Below, piece after piece: positions 1 through 13,232 of a DNA stretch of 64,000 nucleotides (positions within the stretch are counted from its first letter, which is position 1; every line of letters begins with the position of its first letter). A program made the translations under genes and the position numbers. The notes beneath the pieces were generated by a model that was given only the letters and a program-made list of their open reading frames with translations, searched no databases and was not told the origin of the DNA. Source of the stretch: Margaritifera margaritifera (Eukaryota; Mollusca; Bivalvia; Unionida; Margaritiferidae); assembly GCA_029931535.1 (NCBI GenBank), contig JAQPZY010001660.1, forward strand, positions 2,815,001 through 2,879,000, given 5' to 3'.

Positions 1-86
1 TTCTTAATATATTGTGGTCACATACAAATGTAATGAGTATGATTTTATTTTACTAGGAAATATGCTTTCACTTTATCCTGAGAAAA

Positions 87-91
<5 letters not shown>

Positions 92-118
<27 letters not shown>
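92..118. repeat. (GA)n microsatellite
   Basis: This is an uninterrupted GA dinucleotide run followed by GGGG. It is a simple repeat with no coding content. Confidence 0.95.
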
Positions 119-122
<4 letters not shown>

Positions 123-216
123 GTTTATGAGCATTCATGTAAATGTGTCAATAACAGAGGGTCACACAGTAGATTAGTTCCAGAAAACTAATAGTGTCAC
201 CCTTTGTAATTAAAGC

Positions 217-217
<1 letters not shown>

Positions 218-269
<52 letters not shown>
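218..269. repeat. (ATT)n microsatellite
   Basis: This is a perfect ATT trinucleotide run of about 17 units. It produces artificial poly-isoleucine reading frames on both strands, which should not be read as genes. Confidence 0.95.
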
Positions 270-270
<1 letters not shown>

Positions 271-473
271 AATAGGTACATCAGGTATGAGTGTTAACAA
301 TAGGAACTCAAGTTCGAATACCGGTATCTTGTACACAATTAACATTCACCCCATGAATTTTGATATATTCCATATAAATTTGGATGAGATGAAGAGAATA
401 ATGAAAATGTAAAAATGTAAACACTGGCAGTTGTTGCAGGCAAAAGGCAGTGCGTCAGATACATATAAGTAAC

Positions 474-1290
474 ATGCCAACCATATTTTCTGATATAGAC
501 CAGACCATGCCAGCCATATTTTCTGATATAGACCAGGCCATGCCAACCATATTTTCTGATATAGACCAGACCATGCCAACCATATTTTCTGATATAGACC
601 AGACCATTCCAGCCATATTTTCTGCTATAGACCAGACCATTCCAATGATATTTTCTGATATAGGCAAGACTATTCCAGACATATTTTCTGATATAGACAA
701 AACCATTCCAACCATATTTTCTGATATAGACAAAACCATTCCAACCATATTTTCTGATATAGACAAAACCATTCCAACCATATTTTCTGATATACACCAG
801 ACCATTCCAACCATATTTTCTGACATAGACCAGACCATTCCAACCATATTTTCTCATATTTACAAGACCATTCCAACCATATTTTCTGATATAGACCAGA
901 CCATGCCAACCATATTTTCTGATATAGACCAGACCATGCCAACCATATTTTCTGATATAGACCAGACCATTTCAACCATATTTTCTGATATAGACCAGAC
1001 CATTCCAACCATATTTTCTGATATAGACAAGACCATTCCAACCGTATTTTCTGATATAGACCAGACCATTCCAACCATATTTTCTGATATAGACCAGACC
1101 ATTCCAACCATATTTTCTGACATAGACCAGACTATTCCAACCATGTTTTCTGATACAGACCAGACCATTCCAACCATATTTTCTTATATAGACCAGACCA
1201 TTCCAACCATATTTTCTGATATAGACAAGACCATTCCAAACATATTTTTGATATAGACCAAACCATTCCAACCATATTTTCCAATATAGA
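474..1290. repeat. 33-bp minisatellite, about 24.7 units
   Basis: Head-to-tail units of 33 bp read roughly CCAACCATATTTTCTGATAT plus AGACCAGACCATT. Because the period is 11 codons, frames stay open on both strands. The plus strand reads 268 aa of the 11-residue unit MPTIFSDIDQT (first codon at 450, last unit breaking down near 1250), and three minus-strand frames are also open. Units vary by point substitutions (T/A/M/D at the third residue, Q/K at the tenth), and the array decays at the right end. There is no signal peptide, splice site context or non-repeat coding sequence around it. I read it as a noncoding minisatellite; a repetitive secreted or structural protein exon is a weak alternative. 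Confidence 0.93.
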
Positions 1291-1596
1291 TCGGACCTAC
1301 AACATTAACATAAACATTGTCTAAAAGAACTGGATAGCATTTCTATATTCACAAAATGTGAAGCTTAATCAAGCTACAATACAGGAATTCTTACCAAAAG
1401 TAATAGGCATAGGTTCTCCTATATTTCTGTCTCTTACTTTTTTCACATCACTTTTTGTTTCAAGTACTTGTCTCATTTGTTGTAGGTACAGTACATGAAA
1501 ATTACTTTCTTAGAGAAAACATAGCAGTTTATCAAAATGAGTGACCTTCACAAGTTGGAAAGATTAAAATTTAATTCAGTCAGAAATTTGGTAGAA

Positions 1597-1628
<32 letters not shown>

Positions 1629-2367
1629 TTACCTTCTTGAATCTTATTCATCTGAAGAAAGTCTGGGTAAAAATCAGACGGAAATCACTTCTTACTCATA
1701 CTTGTACACTAAAACCTGCATTAAAGGTCACCTCAATTAAGCAGTTGCCTGCCTTAAACGGCCAATTATTTTAGGTCCCATTGATCATTTTATTGTAGAA
1801 ATAAACCTGTATTAAGCAGCAACGTGTCTTAAGAGGCTGTATTTTTCACTTCCCAGAGGTGGGAGTTGACTGATATTGACTGTATTTTTCATTCAATTTT
1901 TGCTAGCTACTTTATATAAGATATTTTTCATCTTTCTGCAAGCTGTTATTATTATGCTCAGATTGTTAAGGAAACACCAAATCGACCTATGCAGTTCTCT
2001 TGGGAAAGGAAAGCAATTATTTCTCCTGTGATAAAAAACATATCCTGCTTTAATTTCAATCTTGGCTTTGATTGGCTGTATCAGGAAATATTCTGTCAGA
2101 GTTGGGAAGATTAAAATGTAAATCTTGTTTGGTTTCTGGGCAACTGCTACTTATGTCAATGACAAGTTGTGATGAAGAACATTACGAAAGTAAGAAAATG
2201 ATTAAATTTTGATAAGTTTAGATTTTTAAAATGGAGACATGAAGCTTTGTTAGTGCCAATAATTCATGTATTCAGGCAATTTGAACTTTTTTTTTTTAAA
2301 AACAACTGTATCCACTCATGTGTCCTCATTGTAGCACCTTGCAACTTTTGTGCCAAATGTTACAAAA
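1291..2367. other. AT-rich DNA with poly-T tract, no gene recognised
   Basis: The stretch contains a 25-bp poly-T tract at 1597-1621 and the possible fold-back remnant at 1704-1879. Nothing resembling a conserved exon or RNA gene was seen in the rest. Confidence 0.6.
1704..1879. mobile_element. possible fold-back MITE remnant
   Basis: A TA is followed by CACTAAAACCTGCATTAAAG. A related piece, AAACCTGTATTAAGCAGC, lies near 1802, and inverted AAG/CTT-rich segments end at GTTGACTG near 1879. This resembles a decayed short TIR element with TA targets, but the inverted ends are too diverged to be certain. Confidence 0.3.
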
Positions 2368-2540
2368 ATGAAAATGTAAAATGGTACACACAGGTTTCAA
2401 TTTACATTGATGTAATGTTGGAATACTTAAATGAAAATTTAAAATAGTAAACACAGGTTTCAATTTATATTGATGTAATGTTGGAATACTTAAATGAAAA
2501 TGTAAAATGGTACACACAGGTTTCAAATTATATTGATTTA
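2368..2540. repeat. 63-bp tandem repeat, about 2.7 units
   Basis: The units begin ATGAAAATGTAAAATGGTAC at 2368, 2431 and 2494, exactly 63 bp apart, and contain GGTTTCAATTTATATTGATG. The third unit ends where MITE copy 1 begins. Confidence 0.9.
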
Positions 2541-2737
2541 CTGTATATACTTGTGTATAAGCCAATACCAACTGCAAACTGCATAGACCCAGATCTGCTG
2601 TCTGGGTCTATGCAGTTTGTAATGACTAATCAGTAGAACAAACGACATAGACCCTGATCTGCCAGCGCATTATGCGATGGCAGATCAGGGTCTATGTTGT
2701 TTGCATTTGGACCCGGGTTATACGCGAATATAGACAG
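2541..2737 (+). mobile_element. double-hairpin MITE, copy 1
   Basis: The 5' end CTGTATATACTTGTGTATAA is matched in inverted form by the 3' end TATACGCGAATATAGACAG, and TA lies on both sides (2539-2540 and 2738-2739). Inside are two hairpins. Hairpin A (about 2573-2618) pairs GCATAGACCCAGAT with its complement around a shortened loop. Hairpin B (about 2640-2704) pairs ACATAGACCCTGATCTGCC with GGCAGATCAGGGTCTATGT across CGCATTATGCG. A constant spacer GACTAATCAGTAGAACAAAC separates them. There is no coding capacity, so it is non-autonomous; the TA duplication is compatible with the Tc1/mariner group and several other TA-targeting superfamilies. Confidence 0.88.
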
Positions 2738-3499
2738 TAATATTGAAATACTTAAATTAAGGAGCATAACAGTACTCCTCTTTTATTTTGGCTCTTATGA
2801 GTCTACTGACATATTCACGTCCATTTTAAACATTAGAGAATGAAAATCAGTGGATGTATGTGGCATATTGTTTTGCTGCTGTTCATCCTTATGTCCATAT
2901 TTCGGTATATTAGTCCATCACTCCTGTATTTGTACACACAGAACTGTTTGAGTTTGAGAAATGAAATTTGATTGGCATGTTAATAATGCATATGTGGAGA
3001 ACTTGATTTAATTTTCAGGCTATTTAAACATTTTTTAAAAAGTTCCTTCTTTTTCTGATTTATTCTCATCATTATCTTCACCACTGTCTTCTTCTTCTAT
3101 GCAACCTTAGAAGATTTTTTTCCTTCTGTTTCTTGAATTTTACTCCATCTCTTCTTCTGGTCGATAATTCCGTTTCGAGTTTAACTTCATGATATGTGTT
3201 GTTGTAGGTACAGATAGCATGATAAATGTGTTGTAATTTACATTTTTTGACATGGGATTTGTATACCTTGAGGATTCCTGAATAAAATATGGATTTTTTT
3301 ATAGTAAAAAATATAGAATTATGAGAGTGTCAATGATAGGGTAAGTATTTTTAACAGCAAGCTTTAAATGAAAAAGAACCCAAAAGATATGTAATGGACT
3401 TTGGAATGCCAAATCCTTTTGTCGAGCTAGCATCATTGGGAAAGCTAGTCACAGCAGTCACTTTTATGCTGGCAATCGCATTGTTATCGTCAAGAATTT

Positions 3500-4160
3500 C
3501 TTAATGATTTGGACAAAGTTTTAATTTGCATATATTTCCTAAACCCCTTGATATATTCTCATTATACTTGGCATGAATCATTATGAAGTTAACACAATTT
3601 ATTCAGCAGTATGCTGACTCGTTCCTTTGACCTTGTGGTCAAGATCAGTCAAAGAAAATTTGGGTTAAAGTTTTGATTAAAGTTTTTCATTTGCATATAT
3701 TTCAAAAAAAAAACGTAGATAGAATCTCATCATACTTGGTATGAATTGTTACAAAGTTAAGACAATTCATTCTGTGGTATGCTCACTTGCTCCTTTGACT
3801 TTAGTGTCAAGGTCACAGTCATACAAAATTTGTGTTAAGGTTTTGGTTAAAGTTTTTCATTTGCTTAGATTTTCTAAACCCTTTGATAGATTTTCTTTAT
3901 ACTTGGAATGAATCATTATGAAGTTAAGACAGTTCATTCTATGATACATTTGCTTGCCATTTTGATCATGGAGTTAAGGTCACAGTCATAGAAATTTTGC
4001 ATTAAGGTTTTGGTTCAAGTTTGTTTATTTGCTTATATTTCCTAAACCCCTTGATGATGGATTGTGTTCATATGTATGATGAATCATTATGAAGCTAAGA
4101 CAGTTCATTTTGTTACATGCTGTCTCAAACTTATGACCTTGGGTCAAGGTCTGACATTTG
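3500..4160. repeat. diverged ~168-bp tandem family, array 1 (about 4 units)
   Basis: TTTGCATATATTTC-type anchors occur at about 3525, 3690, 3860 and 4028 (spacing 165-170 bp). Each unit carries CTAAACCCCTTGAT, a CATGAATCATTATGAAGTTAA-like stretch, TTGACCTTG.GGTCAAG and AAGGTTTTGGTTAAAG. The same family forms a longer array at 41.7-43.8 kb in the same orientation. Confidence 0.88.
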
Positions 4161-4886
4161 CTGCAATGCTTCAATTGTGGACTCAATATGCAGGCAATGT
4201 CCTTCTTGTTTAAACTTGACCTATATTTGTATTTGCATTGAATAGGGTCATGCTGATGTGAAATGTGGTTTGTGATTATATGCCAGTAAGACTGTTATAG
4301 TTTCACTTTTAAATTGTTTTCACAAATAACTCACTCACCATCAAGTTTGTTCAAGGAAATTATCTTGTTAAGAGATCAAATGTTTGATTATAATTTGAAG
4401 CCTCGACAATTTTCTCGGCATTTAAATAACTGTTGAAGAGAAGAAAATTATGATGAAGAATTACTATTGTAACAAGTATGGACTGTCTGTTAAGTTATCT
4501 CAGTTCTTTTTGCTGACTTGCCAGAAATGTATTTCCTTCTAATTTCAGAAAGGATGTCATTATCCTTGCTATAAAAAAACTTATATCCTGTTTTAGTGCC
4601 CCTGTACAAATTACTTGTCCTGCAGTGTTCCTATTTTGAGAATGATTGCTCATTAGATGTGATATCTTCTTCCTGTTGGGCAGTTAATGCAGGGCTTATG
4701 ATGTTATTGGTAATTTGTCTTTGGACCATTACTTGCCAATGTGATTAGTGTAGGGACGGACAGTCAGTCTTTACTTGTCAGTAATTACCGGACAGTTTAC
4801 AATATATTTGGGGAATTCTTCTTTATTACATCTGAAACCAATTTGTGTCTTACACAAGTCTAAGGTACTATCCATGTGTCTTTTGT

Positions 4887-5308
4887 TAGGGACTTTTATC
4901 TCCTCATTCAAGGTTTGGGGACTTTTATCTCCTCATTCAAGGTTGTACTTAGTTCAGGCTTAGGGACTTTTATCTCCTCATTCAAGGTTTGGGGACTTTT
5001 ATCTCCTCATTCAAGGTTGTACTTAGTTCAGGCTTAGGGACTTTTATCTCCTCATTCAAGGTTGTACTTAGTTCAGGCTTAGGGACTTTTATCTCCTCAT
5101 TCAAGGTTGTACTTAGTTCAGGCTTAGGGACTTTTATCCCCTCATTCAAGGTTGTACTTAGTTCAGGCTTAGGGACTTTTATCTCCTCATTCAAGGTTGT
5201 ACTTAGTTCAGGCTTAGGGACTTTTATCTCCTCATTCAAGGTTGTACTTAGTTCAGGCTTAGGGACTTTTATCTCCTCATTCAAGGTTGTACTTACTTCA
5301 GGCTGCTT
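4887..5308. repeat. 45-bp minisatellite with short 30-bp variants
   Basis: Units start GGGACTTTTATCTCCTCATT at about 4889, 4918, 4963, 4992, 5037, 5082, 5127, 5172, 5217 and 5262. Most are 45 bp; the first and third are about 30 bp because they lack the GTACTTAGTTCAGGCTTA part, so a 75-bp pair is itself duplicated before the uniform 45-bp run. The period of 15 codons opens frames on both strands (GTFISSFKVVLSSGL on plus). These frames start and stop with the repeat, so I treat them as artefacts. Confidence 0.93.
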
Positions 5309-5594
5309 AGCAAGTAGGGAGACATAGGTATACTTTTCAGGCAGATACTGTGATAGTGGTAAAGTGTTGTTGAATAGTTTTGTTTGAAACATGGCACAGT
5401 TCACATATTATCCCATATAACCATAGTTTTATCACATGAGTTTGTCAAACCTGTCTTCTATCATAAATATCACTCTTGAATTATTTTATGTTTTTATTGA
5501 ATAAACATCAGTGTGTTTTGTCATGTTTTTAATGGATTCATACCAATGTGCTAATTTTATGTGAAATGTATGAAGCGTGTTGAATAATTTGATA

Positions 5595-5861
5595 TAGCAC
5601 TTGTTTAAGATCTCTGATATGCAATGAACACTTGTGTACGACTTCTGATATGCAATGAGCACTTGTGTAAGACCTCAGATATGCAATGAGTACTTGTGTA
5701 AGACCTCGGATATGCAGTGAGCACTTGTGAAAACCTGATATGCAATGAACACTTGTGTAAGACTATTGATTTGCAATGAGCACTTGTGTAAGATCTCTGA
5801 TGTGTAATGGGCAGTAGTGTACAACCTCAGATATGTAATGAACACTTGTGTAACATCTCCT
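5595..5861. repeat. ~31-bp tandem repeat, about 8 diverged units
   Basis: Repeated GATATGCAATGAGCACTTGT followed by GTAAGACCTC, with length variation of 27-32 bp between units. No spacers of unrelated sequence separate the units, so it is not a CRISPR-like array. Confidence 0.88.
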
Positions 5862-7717
<1,856 letters not shown>

Positions 7718-8507
7718 ATGATTATAAGGATGATCAAATGAGATGTCTAGACATTTTATAAAAGCGCTAGATCCACTTTTACTTGGAGTGCCATGACACT
7801 TAAACTTTCACTTATTAAGGCAATTTTTACTAAAGAGATGCATGTTGTGATGACATAAAGATGGTACTTGGGCAATCAATTAACAAGTCCTGTAGAAATG
7901 TCAAAGCTTTCAAGTACATCTCTGATTTACCTGCATTGTGTAGCTAGGAGACAGGTAAACACATTTAACTGTAAATATCTTGGATTAATTGACTGCTTTT
8001 TCATCTGTCTGTATTTCAGGGAAATGTCAGTGACCCCTTGTTTAGGATTATGCAAATTGTTTGTGTATCGTAAAGCAAGTTTAGTTCTGTTTTAGTCTGT
8101 TAACAAATATATTTTTTTAAGTGTGAAGTCAGAGCATAAAACCATTCATAGGAATATAACATTCAACTATCTCTGTTTTCCATGCATGACCAAATGATTA
8201 ATGGTGACAATGTTCTGAAGTTGGTCTTTGTAATCTTCATATTGATCAACAGTTTATTATAAGTATTTTTAAGTATGTCAGTTTGCTCCATGACATTGTT
8301 GCCAGAATTTTATGGAGTGTTTATGCTGTTTTTATAGCTTGTGAGACTAGACTTTTGTTGAACAGCATACAAACAAATTTACCATTGCAAATTGGTTCTC
8401 TTTTCTTTGCCCTGCATTGGGATGTGGAAACCCTGTAATAATCGCCTTAACTCTCTGTTTGTCCATCTCTCTGTTTACACTTCTTGTAACCGCCATAGCT
8501 CTGCAAC

Positions 8508-8719
8508 CTTTTAACATAATTGGATGCCATTTGATAGGTGAATTGTCTATTACATGTAGATGTGCCATTTAAAGGTTTCATCTTTAAAAGTCCAATTTGA
8601 CTGACTTAGCTTTGCAACCTTTTAACATAATTGGATGCCATTTGATAGGTGAATTGTCTATTACATATAGATGTGCCATTTAAAGGTTTCATCTTTAAAA
8701 GTCCAATTTGACTGACTTA
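8508..8719. repeat. 111-bp near-identical tandem duplication
   Basis: Two units 111 bp apart (TTAACATAATTGGATGCCAT at about 8511 and 8622) differ at only a few positions. This implies a much more recent duplication than in the neighbouring ~118-bp and ~156-bp units of the same general style. Confidence 0.93.
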
Positions 8720-8764
8720 TTACCCTTTTTACATCAGTTTTAAAATCTTCACAACAGCAGATCC

Positions 8765-8985
8765 TTGTAACCAGCATAGCTCAGGAATTATTCAACATAC
8801 ATGTATTTTGATGCAATTTGGTGTGTACATTGTCTTGTAGCCTTTGATGTGCCTTTTATGGGTTTTGTCTCATCAACTTCATTTTGTAACCAGCATAGCT
8901 CAAGAACTAGTCAAAATATCTGATGCAATTTGGTATGAACATTGTCTTGTATACTTACATGTGCCTTTTTTGGGTTTAGTCTCAT
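8765..8985. repeat. diverged ~118-bp tandem units
   Basis: Two units share TAACCAGCATAGCTCA, GATGCAATTTGGT.TG.ACA and TGTGCCTTTT..GGGTTT. They are related in layout to the 111-bp units just before them, and lead into the ~156-bp array. Confidence 0.8.
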
Positions 8986-10015
8986 TTAGAATAGTTATGG
9001 CCCCCTGATTGCTTGTCTTTCTGACTTTTGCTTCCATGAGATAACTTCACCAAAATTTTTTGGATTTCAACCAAATATGGCTTGTGGTTTCAGGTTGATA
9101 AGACATTGAATGTATTCAGTTTTCACTGTTCCACATTATCATTTACAGAAATTATGGCCCCCTGATTGCCTGTCATCCTGACTTCAGTTTCTGCAACATA
9201 ACTTTACTAAGCTTGTTTGATTTCAACCAAATCCATCACATGGCCTCAGATTATTAAGACCTTGTACGAGATCAATTTCCAGCATTCCACAAGATCATTT
9301 ACACAAGTTATGGCCCCTAATCGCCCATCTTCCTTTCTTTCATTTTCACAGCAAAACTTTTTTAGGTTTTGTAGAATTGCAACCAAATATGTTATGCTGC
9401 TTTATATTGATGAGAACTTGAATGACTTCGATTTTCAGCATTCCACAGTCTCATTTATAGGAGTTATGGCCCCTGATTTTGGTTTCCATAGGATAACTTT
9501 ACTTAGCTTTGTTGGATTTCAACCAAATTTTACATGCAACTTTATATTAATGAGACCTTGAAGAAGTTTAATTTCATGTGTTACACATTGTCATTTAGAG
9601 GAGTTATGCCCCTTATAGCCCATTTTCAGAACTTTGTTTTATGTAGCATAATTTTACTAAGCAATGTTGGATTTCAAGTAGCATTATCATGCATCTTTAT
9701 ATTGATGAGACCTTGAAAGAGATGGATTTCCAACATTCCACATACCGTATATACTCGCATATAAGCTTGTTCCAAATGCAAACAACATAGATATTACTCC
9801 GGCAGATCACGTTCTGTGTTGTTTGTTCTGCTGATTAGTCCTTACAAACTGCATAGACCCAGATCTGCAGGTGCATTATGCGATGGCAGATCTGGGTCTA
9901 TGCAGTTTGCAGTTGGTATGGCCTTATACACAAGTACATATAGTAGTCATTTGGAAGAGTTATGGTCCCTGAATATCCATCTCCAAACTTTGGTTTTCCA
10001 GTGAAAGTTCTTCTG
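8986..10015. repeat. ~156-bp tandem array split by a MITE
   Basis: GTTATGGCCCCTGATT-type anchors lie at about 8994, 9151, 9307, 9463 and 9603, and again at 9958 after MITE copy 2. Units contain CATAACTTTACTAAGC, GATTTCAACCAAAT, ATTAATGAGACCTTG and ATTCCACA..TCATTT. The text on either side of the MITE joins into a normal unit (ATTCCACA, TA, GTCATTTGG). Confidence 0.88.
9745..9943 (-). mobile_element. double-hairpin MITE, copy 2
   Basis: It lies in inverted order relative to copy 1: terminal CCGTATATACTCGCATATAA, degraded hairpin B, spacer CTGATTAGTCCTTACAAAC, intact hairpin A around GTGCATTATGCGATGG, then TATACACAAGTACATATAG. TA lies at 9743-9744 and 9944-9945. It sits inside a ~156-bp repeat unit, so the empty site can be read directly from neighbouring units. 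Confidence 0.88.
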
Positions 10016-11109
10016 TTTAAGGCCCTGCAGAGCAGATTGTAGTGAGTGAGGCCCTTTGTGATGCACCCATCTCTAATAGCTCATTTTATTAAATATTTCT
10101 TTAGATAATGATAGATAGTTTCCCTTTAAATCAGCCACAAAATGACGACTGTAGACCTTTTCTTTTGATAGGTTATGACATATCTAGATCTACACGTAGC
10201 AGACCATTATATAGCCAGATTTTAAATTAAGATGACTTTGTGTCATTATAAGAGAAACTACTCTGCATTGTTGCAATTACAAAAACTCTGCTTCTATAAA
10301 GTATCACCAGATATGCAGTTTTTTGCAGCATCATATTAGCTGATGCTGGCAGATGCACACTTATGTGATTAAAATTACTGCTCACTGATGTGATTAAAAT
10401 TACTATCTACTTCTGTCCTAAAAATAGCAGTAGTGGGTATTTGGATACTTGCAATAATATATAATTTGAATTGGACTATTTTGTTTGAGCTTTATTGTTA
10501 AGTGTGGATGTAGATAGTGTTTTACAGATTTTTAAACATCAACTATTCAAGCTTTGAAGAGTTTCTTTCGTGATAATTACAGTTTTATAGTGTAAATCAC
10601 ATTGAACCATATACAACTTTAAAAGTCAGCATTATTACAGTGCCTAGACTGAAACAAATGAGTTCTACACACATTGATGCTGGGAAACTGCACAATACAA
10701 AACATAAACTATCCTTACACTGAACATCAAGACTTTTCACTGAACCAAACTTATGTGGTGTCTCCTGGACCTACCATTTGTTTAAATCATGGTCTGTTAT
10801 CCAGCCAATCAAATTATCCCAATAAGGCAAATGTCTTTTGATGAGTGCAGATAACTGATGTCTTCCTGTATTGTGTGTGAAGTTAGAGTTATTATGATTA
10901 ATCTGAAGTAAAAGTGCAAATGATAGAACTGCTTGTAATGAACATTTCCTATGTTGAAAAATTTGATATGGACTTAAAACGATTTTGATAAAATGTTTTG
11001 TCAATCAATTGGGATACTGCTTTTTCTTGAGCCCACTTTGTCATCCACGTGTGTGTCCATATGTCGATCCATCTATCTCTTCATCCACACTCTTGATTAA
11101 GGTCAATGT
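10016..11109. other. AT-rich DNA, no gene recognised
   Basis: No convincing exon, RNA gene or repeat family was seen beyond a small ACTGATGTGATTAAAATTAC duplication near 10350-10405. Confidence 0.6.
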
Positions 11110-12120
11110 TAAAGTTTTTATATGCCAGCCATAAGGCAGAGTGTATTCATGTTATGATGTCGTATGTCAGTCTGTCTCTCTGTTACAAATTTCATTTCTG
11201 CACAGTAACTTGAGTTATCCACCATTTACAGTTACCAAACTTTGTGGATGACTTGCACTTGGGGTAAGGAAGAAGTGTATTGATTTGGGGGGGGGGGGGG
11301 ATCAAAAGTCAAGGTCACTGGCTGCAAGAAAAAAAAATGGTTTGGGGTAAAAAAATTCAAAAATGGTTTCTCCGCATTTTGTTTAGTTCAAGACCGCATA
11401 CCTTGAGTCTGGGGTAAACAAAATTCAAAGGTGAAGGCCACTCTGACTGAAAGTAAACAAATGGTTTTCACTCAATAATTTGAGTTCTTCACCATCTACA
11501 GTTACCACTACAGATACCAAACTTTGTGAAAAGCTTGCATTGGGGTAAGGAAGAAGGCTGTTGATTTGGAGGGTCAAAAGGTCAAAGGACAAGGTCACTG
11601 ATTGAAAGAAGACAAATCGTTCTGCACAATAATTTCAGTTATCAACCAGGTACCTTCACCAAAGTTTGTGGATGACTTATGCATTGGGTAATAAAGAAAA
11701 AGTTTTGATTTGGGGATCAAAAGGTCAAAGGTCAAGGTCACTGTGACTGAAAGAAGATATTTTTTGTGCATAATAACTTTAGTTTTATACCACATGCCTT
11801 GCCTAAAGTTTGTGGAGGGCTTGCACTTAAAGTATTGAAGATGCTTATTGATTTTCAGGTTGAAAGGTCAAAGGTCAAAGACATTGTGACTCGAAGAAAT
11901 ATATGGTTTTGCAGATTACACTTTGTTCTGGTAAATTCCTTGACCAAACTTTGTGGATGACTTGCAATACAGGATAATTAAGAATTTATAAATTGTAGGG
12001 TCTAATGGTTAGAGGTAATGGTCATGTTAAATTTCATAAGAAGATAATGGTTTCTCCACATTCTGTTTAATTCAAGACCGTATACCTTGACCAAATGTCC
12101 AGGTCATTGATGCTCATTGT
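11110..12120. repeat. diverged ~140-150-bp tandem family with AGGTCA direct repeats
   Basis: Five or so units contain CCAAACTTTGTGGATGACTTGC, GGGGTAAGGAAGAAG, TTGATTTGG.GGTCAAAAGG and CACTGTGACTGAAAGAAG. Three carry an AGGTCA half-site direct repeat: AGGTCAAAGGACA near 11580, perfect AGGTCAAAGGTCA at 11722-11734 (followed directly by a third AGGTCA), and AGGTCAAAGGTCA at 11865-11877. A G14 run is at 11287-11300. A head-like lead-in (CCAGCCATAAGGCAGAGTG) precedes the array. Confidence 0.85.
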
Positions 12121-13089
12121 TCAATAATCTTTAGAGTCAGCCATATCTGACTAGTGCCTACATAGAGGACTATTATACATGGGTCGAGAGTGTAATGTGC
12201 TGTTTACAGTACTGTTGTTTAGATGAAGCTCAATGTTAAAGTTGTTTACTTAATAGCTTAATAAAAAGTGCACTTAACTAAAAAGAGACTATTGTTTTTA
12301 TGTAAGATTTTCTAAAAAAAAACAAAAAAAACATGCACAATATCAAAGATGTCATGTGCCTATGCAGTTTTGAGAAATTTATGCTTAAACATTATTGATA
12401 GAAATATCTTAATTTGATACAGAACTATCAATTTTTGTGAATAAAATAATGAATGCTCTGAAATTTCAATTTTTCCTGGCACAGTAAATTGGTGTTATAT
12501 TATTTATTGCTTAGCACCAATTCAGAATTCTAATACTTCCTTGTAATCAGTCAACCGCTTGTGCCTATCAGCAACTGTCATTTGTGCAGTACAAAAGAGT
12601 TCCGATCTGATTAAAATCTTAGCATTATGTTGATGCAAGCTGTAAGGGTCTGCAACAATAGTATTGGGATCATGTCTAGATGACATTTTGGTTACCAGTC
12701 AAAAATATCACTGTCAGATTTCCAACAGTTAATCTGTTTTACTTGATCACATGGAAGGAATCCAAAACATATTGAACAAACAAACTGAAATTATGGGCAA
12801 AATGTCTTTTATTTCAAAATCTTTGAGTGCTAATTAATAGTTTGGTCATTCAGACTGTTTAAGATGACATAAAATTAGGATTAGATTGTGATCAGATTAA
12901 AGTGTTCATAACAAAAAGTGCATGTTAAAAATTACATCAGAATCATTATCTCTACTCTTGTTCATAACACTGTTTTTGGTAGAGATAGTCTCCAGGAATA
13001 TCTCTAGTTTTAATCTTAATTTTATCATAAAACTTTTAAAGTACAAAACACAGAGTAAGACTAAGAACTCGGATTTAATGTAGGAATTG
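12121..13089. other. AT-rich DNA, no gene recognised
   Basis: Nothing beyond short A-tracts (around 12315-12332) could be supported. Confidence 0.6.
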
Positions 13090-13232
13090 CACTGGCTATG
13101 GTTGGCATCCAGACTTGTGATCTGAAGGGTGCGGATTAGAATCCTACCCAGACCAAATTGGGTCTGTCCCCATAGACTGTGTCATAGGACAAGGCACTTT
13201 ACTTCATTTTTCTCAGCATGGTGTAACCTTTT
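13090..13232 (+). mobile_element. probable tRNA-derived SINE fragment
   Basis: GGCTATGGTTGGCATCCAGA resembles a tRNA A-box region. About 35 bp on, GGGTGCGGATTAGAATCCTA resembles a T-arm/B-box. The tail includes ATAGGACAAGGCACTTTACT, a common post-tRNA body motif of invertebrate SINEs. No target duplication was found, so the borders are approximate. Confidence 0.5.

Noticed and set aside
339..1271. Several long minus-strand reading frames through the 33-bp array
   Set aside because: They follow from a period of 11 codons without stop codons in either direction, and they begin and end with the repeat.
4982..5404. 140-codon minus-strand frame with LSTTLNEEIKVPKPE repeats
   Set aside because: Created by the 45-bp minisatellite. 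The sequence beyond the array has no coding features and no recognisable domain.
5595..5861. CRISPR-like array (about 31-bp repeats)
   Set aside because: The units are contiguous with no unique spacers, and the DNA is eukaryotic. The same reasoning applies to the 33-bp arrays.
9217..9716. Plus-strand frames in the ~156-bp array
   Set aside because: The units differ by frame-changing length variation and encode no shared conserved peptide. This is a noncoding tandem family.
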